The notes beneath the pieces are model-generated. The model saw nothing but the letters and a program-made list of their open reading frames with translations. It was not told the DNA's origin and did no database searches. From Luteibacter sp. (GTDB taxonomy: Bacteria; Pseudomonadota; Gammaproteobacteria; Xanthomonadales; Rhodanobacteraceae): a stretch of DNA of 64,000 nt. Every line of letters begins with the position of its first letter. Position 1 is the first letter of the stretch. The stretch spans positions 1 through 64,000 of the forward strand of contig NZ_WNDO01000016.1 in the NCBI RefSeq assembly GCF_009912395.1, given 5' to 3'. This document shows positions 51,934 through 61,772 of this stretch, piece by piece. The position numbers were made by a program, and so were the translations under genes.

Positions 51934-53275
51934 GCTCACGCCCCAGTAGGCTGCGGCCGCGGCCGATGCCGTAGTAGGCGATACCGGCGTCTTCCACCAC
52001 GGCCGGATCGTAGAGATTGCGGCCATCGAAGACCACCGGCACGCGGAGCAGCGACTTCACGCGAGCGAAATCCGGGCTGCGGAACGCCTTCCACTCCGTG
52101 ACGATGACCAGTGCGTCGGCACCTTCCAACGCCTCGTAGGGACGTTCCACCAGCCGTAGGTCGTCGCGCTCGCCGTAGATGCGGCGCGTCTCTTCAGCGG
52201 CCTCGGGATCGAAGGCGCGCACCTGGGCGCCTGCCTCCCAGAGCTTCTCGATGAGACGACGGCTGGAGGCTTCGCGCATGTCGTCGGTATTCGGCTTGAA
52301 CGCCAGGCCCCAGACCGCCACGGTGAGCCCCTTCAGCTGGCCGTCGAAGTGCTTCGACAGCAGCTCGAAAAGGCGCGATTTCTGCGAGTCGTTGACCGCT
52401 TCCACCGCGTCGAGCAGCCGTGCCTCGTAGCCGACGTTGTAGGCCGTGCGGGCAAGCGCCTGCACATCCTTCGGAAAGCACGAGCCGCCATAGCCAGCGC
52501 CCGGGTAGATGAAGTGGTAGCCGATGCGCGGATCGGCGCCGATGCCCTGGCGCACCAGTTCGACGTCGGCACCCACGCGCTCGGCGATGTTGGCGATTTC
52601 ATTCATGAAGCTGATCTTGGTCGCCAGCATCGCGTTGGCCGCGTACTTGGTCAGCTCGGCCGAGCGCTCGTCCATCACCACCATGCGATCGTGGTTGCGG
52701 TTGAAGGGCGCGTAAAGCTTGCGCAGCACGCCGATGGCCTTCTGGCTGGACGCGCCCACGATGATGCGGTCGGGACGCATGCAGTCTTCCACCGCGTCGC
52801 CTTCCTTCAGGAATTCGGGGTTGGATACCACGTCGAACGCCACGTCGGAACCGCGCGCGGCGAGGCGCTCGGCGATGGCGGTGTTCACGCGATCCGCCGT
52901 ACCCACGGGCACCGTCGACTTGTTGACCACGACGGTATAGCGGTCGATGTGGTCGCCGATGGTGCGGGCCACGGCCAGCACGTACTGGAGGTCGGCGCTG
53001 CCATCCTCGTCGGGCGGCGTGCCGACCGCGATGAAGACGATATCGCCATGGGCGATGCCCAGCGCCGCGTCGGTGGTGAAGTCGAGGCGACCCTCACCGT
53101 GGTTGCGAACCACCATCGGCTCGAGGCCGGGCTCGTAGATCGGAACCTCGCCCTGCTTCAGGCGCTCGACCTTGCCGGCGTCCACATCCACGCAGACGAC
53201 GTGATTACCCATCTCGGCAAGACAGGTCCCCGTGACGAGGCCGACATAACCGGTTCCGAAGATCGTGACTTTCAT
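51926..53275 (-). CDS. ugd: UDP-glucose 6-dehydrogenase
   Basis: A 449-residue enzyme that oxidises UDP-glucose to UDP-glucuronate, for polysaccharide or lipid A modification. N-terminal [10 protein letters not shown] for NAD, and the catalytic Cys in [24 protein letters not shown] in the C-terminal domain. Its start ATG is at 53275. slyX overlaps its end. Confidence 0.95.
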   Translation of the reverse strand: MKVTIFGTGYVGLVTGTCLAEMGNHVVCVDVDAGKVERLKQGEVPIYEPGLEPMVVRNHGEGRLDFTTDAALGIAHGDIVFIAVGTPPDEDGSADLQYVLAVARTIGDHIDRYTVVVNKSTVPVGTADRVNTAIAERLAARGSDVAFDVVSNPEFLKEGDAVEDCMRPDRIIVGASSQKAIGVLRKLYAPFNRNHDRMVVMDERSAELTKYAANAMLATKISFMNEIANIAERVGADVELVRQGIGADPRIGYHFIYPGAGYGGSCFPKDVQALARTAYNVGYEARLLDAVEAVNDSQKSRLFELLSKHFDGQLKGLTVAVWGLAFKPNTDDMREASSRRLIEKLWEAGAQVRAFDPEAAEETRRIYGERDDLRLVERPYEALEGADALVIVTEWKAFRSPDFARVKSLLRVPVVFDGRNLYDPAVVEDAGIAYYGIGRGRSLLGREHG

Positions 53276-53340
53276 GAAGCTCCCGGGAGACTTCGACGTG
53301 CGTGTCGTAACCCGGAATTGTATGCCGCCCGCACGGGCGA

Positions 53341-53371
53341 GCAAAGAAAAAGGCGCGGATCGCTCCGCGCC
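53341..53371 (-). terminator. Rho-independent terminator after the FKBP gene
   Basis: Stem GGCGCGGA/TCCGCGCC with a 4-base loop (53352-53371), followed on the minus strand by TTTTTCTTT. It separates the FKBP transcript from ugd. Confidence 0.8.
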
Positions 53372-53399
53372 TCTTTCAGCATCACGCTGGAACCAGGGC

Positions 53400-54173
53400 T
53401 TACTTGGCGCCCTTGTCCTGGATCTGCGGGCCCTGGCCGGCGGCCGTCGGACCGGTCTTGACCAGCTCCACGTCGAAGATGATCGTCGCGTTCGGCGGGA
53501 AGCCGTTTTCCGGCTTGGCGCCGTAGGCGATGTTCGACGGGATGAACAGCTTGTACTTACCGCCGGTCTGCATCAGCTGCAGGCCTTCGCGGAAGCCCGG
53601 GATCACGGCGGCCAGCGGAATCTGGGCCGCACCCGGCGGCTGGTGGTCGGCCGAGGAGTCGAACTTCTCGCCATTCACGAAGGTGCCGGTGTAGTTGATG
53701 GTGACCGTGTCGTTCGGACCCGGACGCTGGCCGGTACCGGCCTGGACGACCTGGTACTGGAGGCCCGAGGCCGTGACCTTCACGCCGGCAGCCGACTTGT
53801 TCTTGGCGAGGAAGTCGTCGCCTTCCTTCTTGTTCTCGGAGGCGACCTTGTTGTACTCGGCCTCGGCCTTCTTCTTGAGGTCGGCGACGAAGGCGTCGCG
53901 GGTCGCCTTGGCTTCGGCTTCCGTCATGGTCGGCTTCTGACCGGACAGGGCGGCCTGCAGGGCCTTGGCGACGGTGGCCGGGTCGACTTCCTTGGCCACG
54001 AGCGGCGGCAGCGAGCTGGCGAGATCCCAACCCACGACGTAGCTGGCCTTCTGCTTATCGACCGCGCCCGAAGCGGCAGCCGGCTTGGCGGCCTGGGCGG
54101 ATGCGCCCGCAGCCGTACCCAGCGCAACCGCCAGGGCGACGGCCGTCATCGTAGGACGCAAAAAGTGCTTCAT
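53400..54173 (-). CDS. FKBP-type peptidyl-prolyl isomerase (FkpA/Mip-like)
   Basis: A 257-residue periplasmic or outer-membrane-associated folding helper. From the ATG at 54173 (GAGGGAGTACC upstream): signal peptide (about 1-32), an N-terminal dimerisation helix region ([21 protein letters not shown], then charged helices) and a C-terminal FKBP domain (about 135-245: [56 protein letters not shown]). It ends in a short charged tail. Alone in its transcript. Confidence 0.92.
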   Translation of the reverse strand: MKHFLRPTMTAVALAVALGTAAGASAQAAKPAAASGAVDKQKASYVVGWDLASSLPPLVAKEVDPATVAKALQAALSGQKPTMTEAEAKATRDAFVADLKKKAEAEYNKVASENKKEGDDFLAKNKSAAGVKVTASGLQYQVVQAGTGQRPGPNDTVTINYTGTFVNGEKFDSSADHQPPGAAQIPLAAVIPGFREGLQLMQTGGKYKLFIPSNIAYGAKPENGFPPNATIIFDVELVKTGPTAAGQGPQIQDKGAK

Positions 54174-54337
54174 TCGGTACTCCCTCTCTTTGAAAGATTC
54201 GGCGACGCCGCCGGTACACCTCCTTGTGGAGGCGGAAACGCCATTGTGCTGTGGTTCGCGTGTCGCTTGCAATGACGGGCCAGAGACAGGCTTCCACACG
54301 AAAAGTTCAGAAAGCTTTCCATCATGTGACGGATGCC

Positions 54338-56098
54338 TCACTCGTCATGGCCGTGCCCCGGCTTCTCGAGGGTATCGCGCAGCGCCGCCTGCAGCCGGGC
54401 ATGCACCTGGACCAGTACTCGCCACAGCAGCCAGGTCAGCAGAATTCCTATGAGAATCAGCACGAACGCAACTTCTCGCGGAGGCAGGATCGTGGACGCC
54501 AACGCCGCCACGAGCAGGCCAAGGATGAGCATCGCGACCACGGGGATGATCCGACCCAGCACGGCCCGTATCTTGTACGTGCGATCGCCGAAGCGATCGG
54601 GGATGCTCAGTTCCGCCAGCAGCATGCCCAGCGCCCCCGCCTTGCGATAGGCCGCCACCACCATCGGCAGCGACAGCAGGGCCGCGACGGACCACGCCAG
54701 GCTCCGGTGCACCGCGGATTCGTCGCTCAGCACCTCCAGGTGCAGGAAGCCGCGGCGATAAGCGAAGGCCACGATGATGAACACCGCGATCACCAGCACC
54801 ATGTTGATGACCACGTGCCAGACGAGCCGGCGGATCATCTTCATCACCATGGCGCCCTGCCCTTGCAGGCCGAGGTTGCCCATCCAGTCCGTGTAGGCGG
54901 AAAACACGCCTGTGACGCGGCTGGGAAGGACGCGGCCCAGGGTATTGGCGAGCGGGTCGGATGCCCGGATGAGATAGGGCGTAAGGAAGGTGGTGATCGC
55001 CGACACGGCGACCGCGACGGGATACAGGAAGTTGCTGGTGACCTTCAGGGTGAGGCCCAGCGAGGCGATCACGAAGGAGAATTCGCCGATCTGGGCCAGG
55101 CCCATGCCCACCCGCAGCGACGTACGGCCATCGTTGCCGGCGACGAAACTGCCGAAACTGTATGTAATGACCTTGCCCACCACCACGGCGATGGTGACGA
55201 TCGTGATCGGCCAGGCGTAGTCCATGAGCAGGGCCGGATCGATCAGCATGCCGATGGCGACGAAGAAGATGGCACTGAACATGTCGCGCACGGGCATGAT
55301 GATCCGCTCGATGCGGGCCACGCTCTCCGACTCCGCCACGATGGCGCCGATCATGAACGCGCCCAGCGCCACGCTGTAGCCCAGCTCGGTCACCAGCAGG
55401 CAGAAGCCGAAGCAGATGCCCAGCACGGCCACCAGCAGGACGTCGTTGCGACTGACCTTCGCGATGTAGTCCACCACGCGCGGCACGAGCAACAGGCCGA
55501 CGACCAGCGACACCGCCATGAACAGGCCCAGTCGACCGACGGCCGCGAAGGCCTGCCCCGCCTCCACGCCGCCGGTGCTGGCGATACCGGTAAGCAGGGC
55601 CATCAGGACGATGGCCAGCAGGTCCTCGACGATCAGGATGCCGAACATCAGCTGGACGAAGCGTTCGCGCTTGAGGCCGAGGTCCTCCAGCGCCTTCATG
55701 ATGATCGTGGTGGACGAAATGGACAGCATCGCGCCAAGGAACAGCGAATCCATCGCCGTCCAGCCGAAGAACCGGCCGATCTCGTAGCCGATCCAGACCA
55801 TAAGCACGATCTCGGCGAACGCGGCGACCAGGGCCGCCCCACCCACGGCGCGCAGTTTCTTCAGGCTGAATTCGAGGCCCAGCGCGAACAGCAGGAGGAT
55901 CATGCCCAGCTCGGAGAGCGTGCGGATCGTCTCCTCGTCGTGGATGAAGATCACCGGGAGGGTGTGCGGGCCGATGAGGAGGCCCGCGATGATGTAGCCC
56001 AGCACGACCGGCTGGCGGAGGCGCTGGAACAGCACCGTGGTGAGTCCGGCCACGAGCATCACCGTGGCGAGGTCCTGGATGAATACGATGCCGTGCAT
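54338..56098 (-). CDS. Monovalent cation:proton antiporter (CPA2 family)
   Basis: A 586-residue inner-membrane antiporter for K+ or Na+. From the ATG at 56098, about 12 helices (about 5-395) carry the CPA2 pattern (LLFALGLEFSLKKLRAVG, ISSTTIIMKALEDLGL, VALGAFMIGAIVAES, IGEFSFVIASLG). The C-terminus has three or four more helices rather than the TrkA-N/RCK domain of KefB/KefC/YbaL. No KefF/G-like regulator is adjacent. Substrate unknown. Confidence 0.88.
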   Translation of the reverse strand: MHGIVFIQDLATVMLVAGLTTVLFQRLRQPVVLGYIIAGLLIGPHTLPVIFIHDEETIRTLSELGMILLLFALGLEFSLKKLRAVGGAALVAAFAEIVLMVWIGYEIGRFFGWTAMDSLFLGAMLSISSTTIIMKALEDLGLKRERFVQLMFGILIVEDLLAIVLMALLTGIASTGGVEAGQAFAAVGRLGLFMAVSLVVGLLLVPRVVDYIAKVSRNDVLLVAVLGICFGFCLLVTELGYSVALGAFMIGAIVAESESVARIERIIMPVRDMFSAIFFVAIGMLIDPALLMDYAWPITIVTIAVVVGKVITYSFGSFVAGNDGRTSLRVGMGLAQIGEFSFVIASLGLTLKVTSNFLYPVAVAVSAITTFLTPYLIRASDPLANTLGRVLPSRVTGVFSAYTDWMGNLGLQGQGAMVMKMIRRLVWHVVINMVLVIAVFIIVAFAYRRGFLHLEVLSDESAVHRSLAWSVAALLSLPMVVAAYRKAGALGMLLAELSIPDRFGDRTYKIRAVLGRIIPVVAMLILGLLVAALASTILPPREVAFVLILIGILLTWLLWRVLVQVHARLQAALRDTLEKPGHGHDE

Positions 56099-56261
56099 GC
56101 CTGTCCCTGTAGGTATGGACGGACAGGTTAACCCGCGCGGTGTGACGAGAGCACGGAATGCCCCCACGAAAGGCGTAAAATGATGCGATCGCGCAAGTGC
56201 ATGCCCACGTTAACGTTTCCCCAAAATGGGGAAAAAATTTAAAAAAATCTGTAACGAATGC

Positions 56262-56290
56262 TTGACGGAATGGCGGTCGGTCCGTATTCT
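56262..56290 (+). promoter_or_regulatory. Promoter of the tRNA cluster
   Basis: TTGACG (56262-56267) and TATTCT (56285-56290) with a 17-base spacer; GC-rich sequence follows the -10 box, typical of stable RNA promoters under stringent control. Start near 56297, about 10 bases before tRNA-Ala. Confidence 0.75.
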
Positions 56291-56306
56291 TTGCGGCTTC
56301 CAGCAG

Positions 56307-56382
56307 GGGGCCATAGCTCAGCTGGGAGAGCGCCTGCATGGCATGCAGGAGGTCGCCGGTTCGATCCCGGCTGGCTCCACCA
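56307..56382 (+). tRNA. tRNA-Ala (anticodon GGC), copy 1
   Basis: 76 bases with CCA encoded. The acceptor stem GGGGCCA/TGGCTCC pairs; the anticodon loop ATGGCAT in stem CCTGC/GCAGG gives anticodon GGC. Confidence 0.97.
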
Positions 56383-56393
56383 ACTTCTAGTAC

Positions 56394-56469
56394 GTCCCCA
56401 TCGTCTAGAGGCCTAGGACATCACCCTTTCACGGTGGCGACCGGGGTTCGAATCCCCGTGGGGACGCCA
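56394..56469 (+). tRNA. tRNA-Glu (anticodon TTC), copy 1
   Basis: 76 bases with CCA encoded. The anticodon loop CTTTCAC gives TTC; the acceptor stem begins GTCCCCA. Confidence 0.97.
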
Positions 56470-56546
56470 CTTCCCTGGTTCGCCAGAGAAGATGATGTAC
56501 GGAAGTTGGTATGTTGTTTGTTGTTGTAAGGTTTGAAAAGTAATTC

Positions 56547-56623
56547 GGAGCGGTAGTTCAGTCGGTTAGAATGCTGGCCTGTCACGCCGGAGGTCGCGGG
56601 TTCGAGTCCCGTCCGCTCCGCCA
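56547..56623 (+). tRNA. tRNA-Asp (anticodon GTC), copy 1
   Basis: 77 bases with CCA encoded. Anticodon loop CTGTCAC gives GTC; acceptor stem GGAGCGG/CCGCTCC. Confidence 0.97.
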
Positions 56624-56642
56624 TTACTTTCATGAAAAAGAT

Positions 56643-56667
56643 TCCGCCCGCGGGGCGGATTTTTTTT
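56643..56667 (+). terminator. Terminator inside the tRNA cluster
   Basis: Stem TCCGCCC/GGGCGGA (3-base loop) with eight T, between tRNA-Asp copy 1 and tRNA-Ala copy 2. Only six bases remain before the second triplet. Confidence 0.75.
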
Positions 56668-56673
56668 CGGTAC

Positions 56674-56749
56674 GGGGCCATAGCTCAGCTGGGAGAGCGC
56701 CTGCATGGCATGCAGGAGGTCGGCGGTTCGATCCCGCCTGGCTCCACCA
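56674..56749 (+). tRNA. tRNA-Ala (anticodon GGC), copy 2
   Basis: Same fold as copy 1 with changes in the T-arm stem (GGCGG/CCGCC instead of GCCGG/CCGGC); CCA encoded. Confidence 0.97.
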
Positions 56750-56760
56750 ACTTCTAGTAC

Positions 56761-56836
56761 GTCCCCATCGTCTAGAGGCCTAGGACATCACCCTTTCACG
56801 GTGGCGACCGGGGTTCGAATCCCCGTGGGGACGCCA
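56761..56836 (+). tRNA. tRNA-Glu (anticodon TTC), copy 2
   Basis: Identical to copy 1 over the tRNA body; CCA encoded. Confidence 0.97.
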
Positions 56837-56906
56837 CTTTCCTGGTTCGCCAGGGAATGTCGGGTACAGAAGTTGGTGGGTTGCTGTAAGGTTTGCAAAG
56901 CAGTTC

Positions 56907-56983
56907 GGAGCGGTAGTTCAGTCGGTTAGAATGCTGGCCTGTCACGCCGGAGGTCGCGGGTTCGAGTCCCGTCCGCTCCGCCA
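56907..56983 (+). tRNA. tRNA-Asp (anticodon GTC), copy 2
   Basis: Identical to copy 1 over the tRNA body; CCA encoded. Confidence 0.97.
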
Positions 56984-56996
56984 TTGCTTTCATGAG

Positions 56997-57024
56997 AATC
57001 CGCCCCTTGAGGCGGATTTTTTTT
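56997..57024 (+). terminator. Terminator at the end of the tRNA cluster
   Basis: Stem AATCCGCC/GGCGGATT with a 6-base loop (56997-57018) and a run of eight T (57017-57024). Confidence 0.85.
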
Positions 57025-57062
57025 GCCTCTTGCGCGCTATCCGCCGGTTGGGGCAAGCACCC

Positions 57063-57087
57063 CATCGCGCGCAAGCGCGCTCCTACA
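57063..57087. repeat. Palindromic repeat, half copy 5
   Basis: Only the right arm (CATCGCGCGCAAGCGCGCTC followed by CTACA). The minus-strand TAG at 57085-57083 is the stop codon of the DUF1249 gene. Confidence 0.8.
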
Positions 57088-57559
57088 GTGCTGGGGTGTC
57101 GCCTATGCGTTCCAGGGTCCCGATGGAGTGGCCCTGCTCTGCCAGGTATTCCAGCCAGCGGCTGAGGAAGCCATTCATGCGCAGGCGGTGTTGGAAGACC
57201 GTATGAGCGGGCGGAAACGGGCCGAGCACCTGCCAGAGCTTGCGGCCCGGATGGCAGTGCATGGCCTCCGCCACATGGGCGTCGGTGTACATGCGCAGCT
57301 GCGCGGACGGGGACGGCTGCCCCGTGGCCTCGTCGACGAAATCGTAGGTGAGTTCCAGCTCGAGCGTGTAGGGGTGCTTCTCCTGCAGGTCGAGCCGCAC
57401 CTTGAGGCCATCGTCCACGTCGGACAGGTAACGCCCGGGCGCAAGCCGCTGTGGCGCGAACAGGCGCGCCAGGCGGTGGTAGTTCTCCGAGTAGAGCCCC
57501 ATCAGGAACTCGAAACGTCCCGGGAGAAGCGCGGGTGGGCGGTCGATCACGGCGGTCAT
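57083..57559 (-). CDS. DUF1249 protein (YqiB-like)
   Basis: A 158-residue protein with the YqiB pattern: FEFLMGLYSENYHRLARLF, LDLQEKHPYTLELELTYDF and CHPGRKLWQVLG. Its function is unknown. Its TAG stop is inside a palindromic repeat, so the original C-terminus may be changed. It lies 16 bases downstream of ppsR. Confidence 0.85.
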   Translation of the reverse strand: MTAVIDRPPALLPGRFEFLMGLYSENYHRLARLFAPQRLAPGRYLSDVDDGLKVRLDLQEKHPYTLELELTYDFVDEATGQPSPSAQLRMYTDAHVAEAMHCHPGRKLWQVLGPFPPAHTVFQHRLRMNGFLSRWLEYLAEQGHSIGTLERIGDTPAL

Positions 57560-57575
57560 GTGCTGCGTCGGTCTC

Positions 57576-58391
57576 CTAGTACATATGCCTTTCGATGCCG
57601 AGGTACTCGAATATCTTGCTCGAGATTTCCTCGATCGAGGTGTGCGTCGTGTTGAGGACCGGGATGTTCTCCCGGCGCATCAGGCGGTCGGCCTGCTCCA
57701 GCTCCCAGCGGCACTGCTTGAGGGTGGCGTAACGGCTTCCGGGGCGGCGCTGCTCGCGGATCTGGGCCAGGCGCTCCGGGTCGATCGTGAGGCCGAACAG
57801 ACGGCTTCGGTACGGACGAAGGCGAGCCGGCAGATCGAGCTTGTCGAGGTCGTCGTCCGTGAGCGGGTAATTGGCGGCGCACACGCCGTAATGCAAGGCC
57901 ATGTAGAGGCAGGTCGGGGTCTTGCCCGAGCGGGACACTCCCACCAGCACCACGTCGGACTGGTTGTAGTCCACGTCCAGGCCGTCGTCGTGGGCCAGGG
58001 CGTAGTTGGTAGCCTCGATACGCGCCTCGTAGCGCTCGAAATCCACCAGGCCATGGGAGCGGTTCACGGCGCCCGACTGCTTGGTCCCAAGCTCGTTCTC
58101 CAGGGGCTCGATGAAGGGGGCGAACACGTCGAGCATCAGCGCCCCGCTACCCGCCACGATGTCGCACAGGGCTCGCGAGGTCATGGTATTGACCACGATC
58201 GGCCGCTGGCCATCCTGGGCATATTTGGTCTTGATGCGCAGCGAGGCCGCCTCGGCCTTGGCCGGGTTGTCGATAAAAGGCAGGCGATGGGTATCGAACT
58301 GCACCCCGTCGAACTGGGCCAGCATGCTGTTGCCGATCGTCTCGGCCGTGATGCCGGTCGAGTCGGAAATGAAGAACACGGTACGCCGCAT
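57576..58391 (-). CDS. ppsR: PEP synthase regulatory protein (kinase/pyrophosphorylase)
   Basis: A 271-residue DUF299 protein that phosphorylates and dephosphorylates PEP synthase. From the ATG at 58391: FFISDSTGITAETIGNSML, the P-loop GVSRSGKTPT and YLGIERHMY at the end. It is divergent from ppsA, which it controls. Confidence 0.93.
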   Translation of the reverse strand: MRRTVFFISDSTGITAETIGNSMLAQFDGVQFDTHRLPFIDNPAKAEAASLRIKTKYAQDGQRPIVVNTMTSRALCDIVAGSGALMLDVFAPFIEPLENELGTKQSGAVNRSHGLVDFERYEARIEATNYALAHDDGLDVDYNQSDVVLVGVSRSGKTPTCLYMALHYGVCAANYPLTDDDLDKLDLPARLRPYRSRLFGLTIDPERLAQIREQRRPGSRYATLKQCRWELEQADRLMRRENIPVLNTTHTSIEEISSKIFEYLGIERHMY

Positions 58392-58575
58392 CGAACGGTT
58401 TCCTTGAGGGAGTTCCATGACTCCCACCTTAAGACCAATACACCGATATCACCATCCACCCCCCAAAATGTCGGGAAGTTTGTGCAACGCCGCTTGTGCG
58501 AAGGGTAATACCACTACGACAATGCGCTGATTTTTCCAGCGCGGCCCGCCGCCCAACCGATGTGAGGATCTTCCT

Positions 58576-60948
58576 TTGAGCGACCTGGTACTTTGGCTCG
58601 ACGCGCTACGCATGACCGACCTTGGCAAGGTGGGCGGCAAGAACGCCTCCCTTGGCGAAATGATCGGCAACCTGGCGAAGCTGGGCGTGTCCGTTCCGGG
58701 TGGCTTCGCCACCACGGCCGACGCCTTCCAGACCTACCTCGAAAAGAGCGGCCTCGCGAAGCGCATCGCCGAGCGACTGGCCACGCTGGACGTGGACAAT
58801 GTGGACGAACTGACCCGCGGCGGCAAGGAAATCCGCGGCTGGATCGTCGACACCGCCCTGCCCTCCGATCTCGAGCAGGCCATCCGTGACGCCTACATCA
58901 AGCTCTGCAAGGACGCAGGCGCCACCGATATCGCCGTCGCCGTTCGCTCATCCGCTACCGCCGAGGACCTCCCGGACGCCTCGTTCGCCGGCCAGCAAGA
59001 AACCTTCCTCAACGTCGTCGGCATCGACGACGTGCTGCACAAGGTGAAGGAAGTCTTCGCCTCGCTCTATAACGACCGTGCCATCGCCTATCGCGTGCAC
59101 CAGGGCTTCAAGCACGAGGACGTCTTCCTGTCCGCCGGCGTGCAGCTCATGGTCCGCTCGGACGTCGGCGCCTCCGGCGTACTGTTCACCCTGGACACCG
59201 AATCCGGCTTCCGCGACGTCGTCTTCGTCACCGGCTCCTACGGTCTGGGCGAGATGGTCGTCCAGGGCGCCGTGAATCCGGACGAGTTCTATGTCTTCAA
59301 GCCCACGCTGAAGGAAGGCAAGCCCGCCGTCCTGCGTCGCAGCCTCGGCGCCAAGCAGCAACGCATGGTCTACTCCGACCAGCCGGGCGAGCGCGTCCGT
59401 ATCGAGGAGACCCCGATCGACGACCGCCACCGCTTCTGCATCAACGACGCGGACGTCGAGGAGCTGTCCCGCCAGGCGCTCGTCATCGAAAAGCACTACG
59501 GCCGCCCGATGGACGTCGAGTGGGCGAAGGACGGCAACACCGGCAAGCTCTACATCGTGCAGGCCCGCCCGGAAACGGTGAAGTCGCGCGCGCACGCCAC
59601 CACGCTCGAGCGCTTCCAGCTCAACGAAAGGGGCAAGGTGCTGACCGAAGGCCGCGCCATCGGCCAGAAGATCGGCGCCGGCCGTGCCCGCGTGATCCGC
59701 TCGCTGGCCGACATGAACAAGGTACAGCCCGGCGACATACTCGTGGCCGACATGACCGACCCCGACTGGGAGCCGGTGATGAAGCGCGCCGCCGCCATCG
59801 TCACCAACCGTGGCGGTCGCACCTGCCACGCGGCGATCATCGCGCGTGAGCTGGGCGTGCCGGCCGTGGTCGGCTGCGGCAACGCACTGGACACCATTCC
59901 CGACGGCGCGGAAGTCACCGTGTCGTGCGCCGAAGGCGACACCGGCACGATCTACGAAGGCACACTGAAGTTCGACCGCATTACCGCCGATCTCGGCGCG
60001 ATGCCGGAAGCCCCGCTCAAGATCATGATGAACGTGGCCAACCCGGAACGCGCCTTCGACTTCGGCATGCTGCCGAACGCCGGCATCGGCCTCGCCCGCC
60101 TGGAAATGATCATCGCCAGCCACATCGGCGTGCATCCGAAAGCCCTGCTCGAATACGGCAAGCAGGACGCCGAGACCAAAGCACGCATCGACGCCCGCAT
60201 CGCCGGCTACAAGGATCCGATCTCGTTCTATGTGGACCGCCTGGGCGAAGGCATCGCCACCATCGCCGCCTCGGTGTACCCGAAGCCGGTCATCGTGCGC
60301 CTGTCCGACTTTAAGTCCAATGAGTACGCCGGCCTGCTCGGCGGTTCGCGCTACGAGCCGCACGAAGAAAACCCGATGATCGGCTACCGCGGCGCCAGCC
60401 GTTACGTGTCGCCGGACTTCGCCGAGTCGTTCGCGCTGGAGTGCAAGGCGGTCAAACACGTGCGCGAGACCATGGGTCTTGGCAACGTGTGGGTCATGAT
60501 CCCGTTCGTGCGCACGCTGGACGAAGGCCGCAAGGTGATCGAGGTCCTGCGCAAGAACGGCCTCGTGCAGGGCGAGAACGACCTGAAGGTCATCATGATG
60601 TGCGAAGTGCCCTCGAACGCCCTGCTGGCGGACGAGTTCCTCGACATCTTCGATGGCTTCTCGATCGGCTCGAACGACCTCACCCAGCTCACCCTGGGCC
60701 TCGACCGCGACTCCAGCATCGTCGCCAACCTGTTCGACGAGCGCGATCCGGCGGTGAAGAAGCTGCTCGCCCTCGCCATCAAGACGGCCCGCGAGAAGGG
60801 CAAGTACGTCGGCATCTGTGGCCAGGGCCCGTCCGATCATCCGGACCTTGCCGAATGGCTGATGGAACAGGGCATCGAGTCGGTGTCGCTGAATCCGGAT
60901 ACCGTGGTCGATACCTGGTTGCGCCTGGCGAAGAAGAAGGCGGGCTGA
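58576..60948 (+). CDS. ppsA: Phosphoenolpyruvate synthase
   Basis: A 790-residue enzyme that makes PEP from pyruvate and ATP for gluconeogenesis. TTG start at 58576 with GAGGATC upstream. N-terminal ATP-grasp domain ([39 protein letters not shown]), phospho-His in [15 protein letters not shown], and C-terminal PEP/pyruvate domain ([41 protein letters not shown]). The 185-base divergent gap to ppsR contains a GCGCTG/CAGCGC hairpin (58524-58542) in the ppsA leader. Confidence 0.97.
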   Translation: MSDLVLWLDALRMTDLGKVGGKNASLGEMIGNLAKLGVSVPGGFATTADAFQTYLEKSGLAKRIAERLATLDVDNVDELTRGGKEIRGWIVDTALPSDLEQAIRDAYIKLCKDAGATDIAVAVRSSATAEDLPDASFAGQQETFLNVVGIDDVLHKVKEVFASLYNDRAIAYRVHQGFKHEDVFLSAGVQLMVRSDVGASGVLFTLDTESGFRDVVFVTGSYGLGEMVVQGAVNPDEFYVFKPTLKEGKPAVLRRSLGAKQQRMVYSDQPGERVRIEETPIDDRHRFCINDADVEELSRQALVIEKHYGRPMDVEWAKDGNTGKLYIVQARPETVKSRAHATTLERFQLNERGKVLTEGRAIGQKIGAGRARVIRSLADMNKVQPGDILVADMTDPDWEPVMKRAAAIVTNRGGRTCHAAIIARELGVPAVVGCGNALDTIPDGAEVTVSCAEGDTGTIYEGTLKFDRITADLGAMPEAPLKIMMNVANPERAFDFGMLPNAGIGLARLEMIIASHIGVHPKALLEYGKQDAETKARIDARIAGYKDPISFYVDRLGEGIATIAASVYPKPVIVRLSDFKSNEYAGLLGGSRYEPHEENPMIGYRGASRYVSPDFAESFALECKAVKHVRETMGLGNVWVMIPFVRTLDEGRKVIEVLRKNGLVQGENDLKVIMMCEVPSNALLADEFLDIFDGFSIGSNDLTQLTLGLDRDSSIVANLFDERDPAVKKLLALAIKTAREKGKYVGICGQGPSDHPDLAEWLMEQGIESVSLNPDTVVDTWLRLAKKKAG

Positions 60949-60953
60949 TCGGT

Positions 60954-61006
60954 GCGTGCGATGGGGGCGTTTCGACACCCCCATCGCGCGCAAGCGCGCT
61001 CCTACA
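60954..61006. repeat. Palindromic repeat, truncated copy 6
   Basis: Right arm complete (CATCGCGCGCAAGCGCGCTC then CTACA); the left arm is shortened and changed (GCGTGCGATGGGGG). The minus-strand TAG at 61004-61002 is the stop of the DeoR-type gene. Confidence 0.8.
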
Positions 61007-61772
61007 GGTGGACTGCCACGCCTGCGTGGCGGTAGCGCTCCAACATGGACGCATCCGTATCCGATGCCACCACCAGGTGCGTCAGTGCCGTGATCGGCGC
61101 CGTATGATGCGTCGCCGACGCCACCAGCTTGTCGGGCGTGGCGATCACCACCGTCTCGCCGCTGGCTTCGATCATCGCCTGCTTGAGTACCGTCTCTTCC
61201 TCGTCGAACGTCCATAGTCCGCTGACCGGATCGAGCGCGCAGACGCCCGGAAAACACAGGTCCGCGCGGATGTCCTGTGCCTGGCGAATCGTACGCGAGC
61301 CGATGGCGCCGCCGATGCGCGGATCGAGCCTGCCGCCAAGCAGGATCACCTCGAACCCGGGCCGTCCGAGCACGGCGGTCGCTACGTCCGGCGCGTTGGT
61401 CACGACCGTCAGCGAACGATGGTCGGGCAAGGCCTTGGCCAGCGCGGTGTTCGTCGAGCCCGCGTCGATGAAGATGATCTGCTTCTCCCCGACCAGCGAT
61501 GCCGCTACGCGCCCGAGCACCCGCTTCAGTTCGGCGCGCTCGTGATGCCGCTCGCCGAGAGGCGCTACCGGAGTCTGGGCCAGCAAAGCCCCGCCATAGA
61601 CGCGCCGGCACAAGCCCTGCGCGGCGAGATCGCGCAGATCACGCCGGATGGAGTCTTCCGACACCTTGAACTCCAGCGCGAGATCCGTGGCGACGACCTT
61701 GCCGTCACGATGCAGGCGCTCGAGGATCAGGCCCTGCCGCTCACGCGGCAGCGTGGCATCGGTGACGCTCAT
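61002..61772 (-). CDS. DeoR-family transcriptional regulator
   Basis: A 256-residue repressor. N-terminal helix-turn-helix (RERQGLILERLHRDGKVVATDLALEFKVSEDSIRRDLRDLAAQGL, with RVYGGAL) and a C-terminal sugar-phosphate sensor domain (FIDAGSTNTALAKAL, VVTNAPDVA, LLGGRLDPRIGGAIG). Its ATG overlaps the stop of the HAD hydrolase gene (ATGA). Its TAG stop lies inside a palindromic repeat. It may control the HAD and MFS genes. Confidence 0.9.
   Translation of the reverse strand: MSVTDATLPRERQGLILERLHRDGKVVATDLALEFKVSEDSIRRDLRDLAAQGLCRRVYGGALLAQTPVAPLGERHHERAELKRVLGRVAASLVGEKQIIFIDAGSTNTALAKALPDHRSLTVVTNAPDVATAVLGRPGFEVILLGGRLDPRIGGAIGSRTIRQAQDIRADLCFPGVCALDPVSGLWTFDEEETVLKQAMIEASGETVVIATPDKLVASATHHTAPITALTHLVVASDTDASMLERYRHAGVAVHL

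Larger units (their letters stand above)
56307..57024 (+). repeat. Tandem duplication of a tRNA-Ala/Glu/Asp unit with its terminator
   Basis: Unit 1 (56307-56673) and unit 2 (56674-57024) share gene order and the 11-base Ala-Glu spacer ending CTAGTAC. The Glu-Asp spacer is recognisable but diverged and about 7 bases shorter in unit 2. Each unit ends in an AATCCGCC-type terminator. Confidence 0.85.

Noticed and set aside
54224-56339. Long frames on both strands over the antiporter gene (635 and 664 codons)
   Set aside because: One is antisense and very His/Asp/Gln-rich, the other out of frame. The antiporter frame has a clear family match.
56338-57206. Short protein-like frames in the tRNA cluster
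   Set aside because: They translate tRNA genes; the tRNA folds are clear.
58948-61611. Very long open frame (887 codons) on the minus strand opposite ppsA
   Set aside because: It is the antisense shadow of ppsA and the DeoR-type gene in GC-rich DNA. Its residues are Arg/His/Gly/Ala-rich without any domain.
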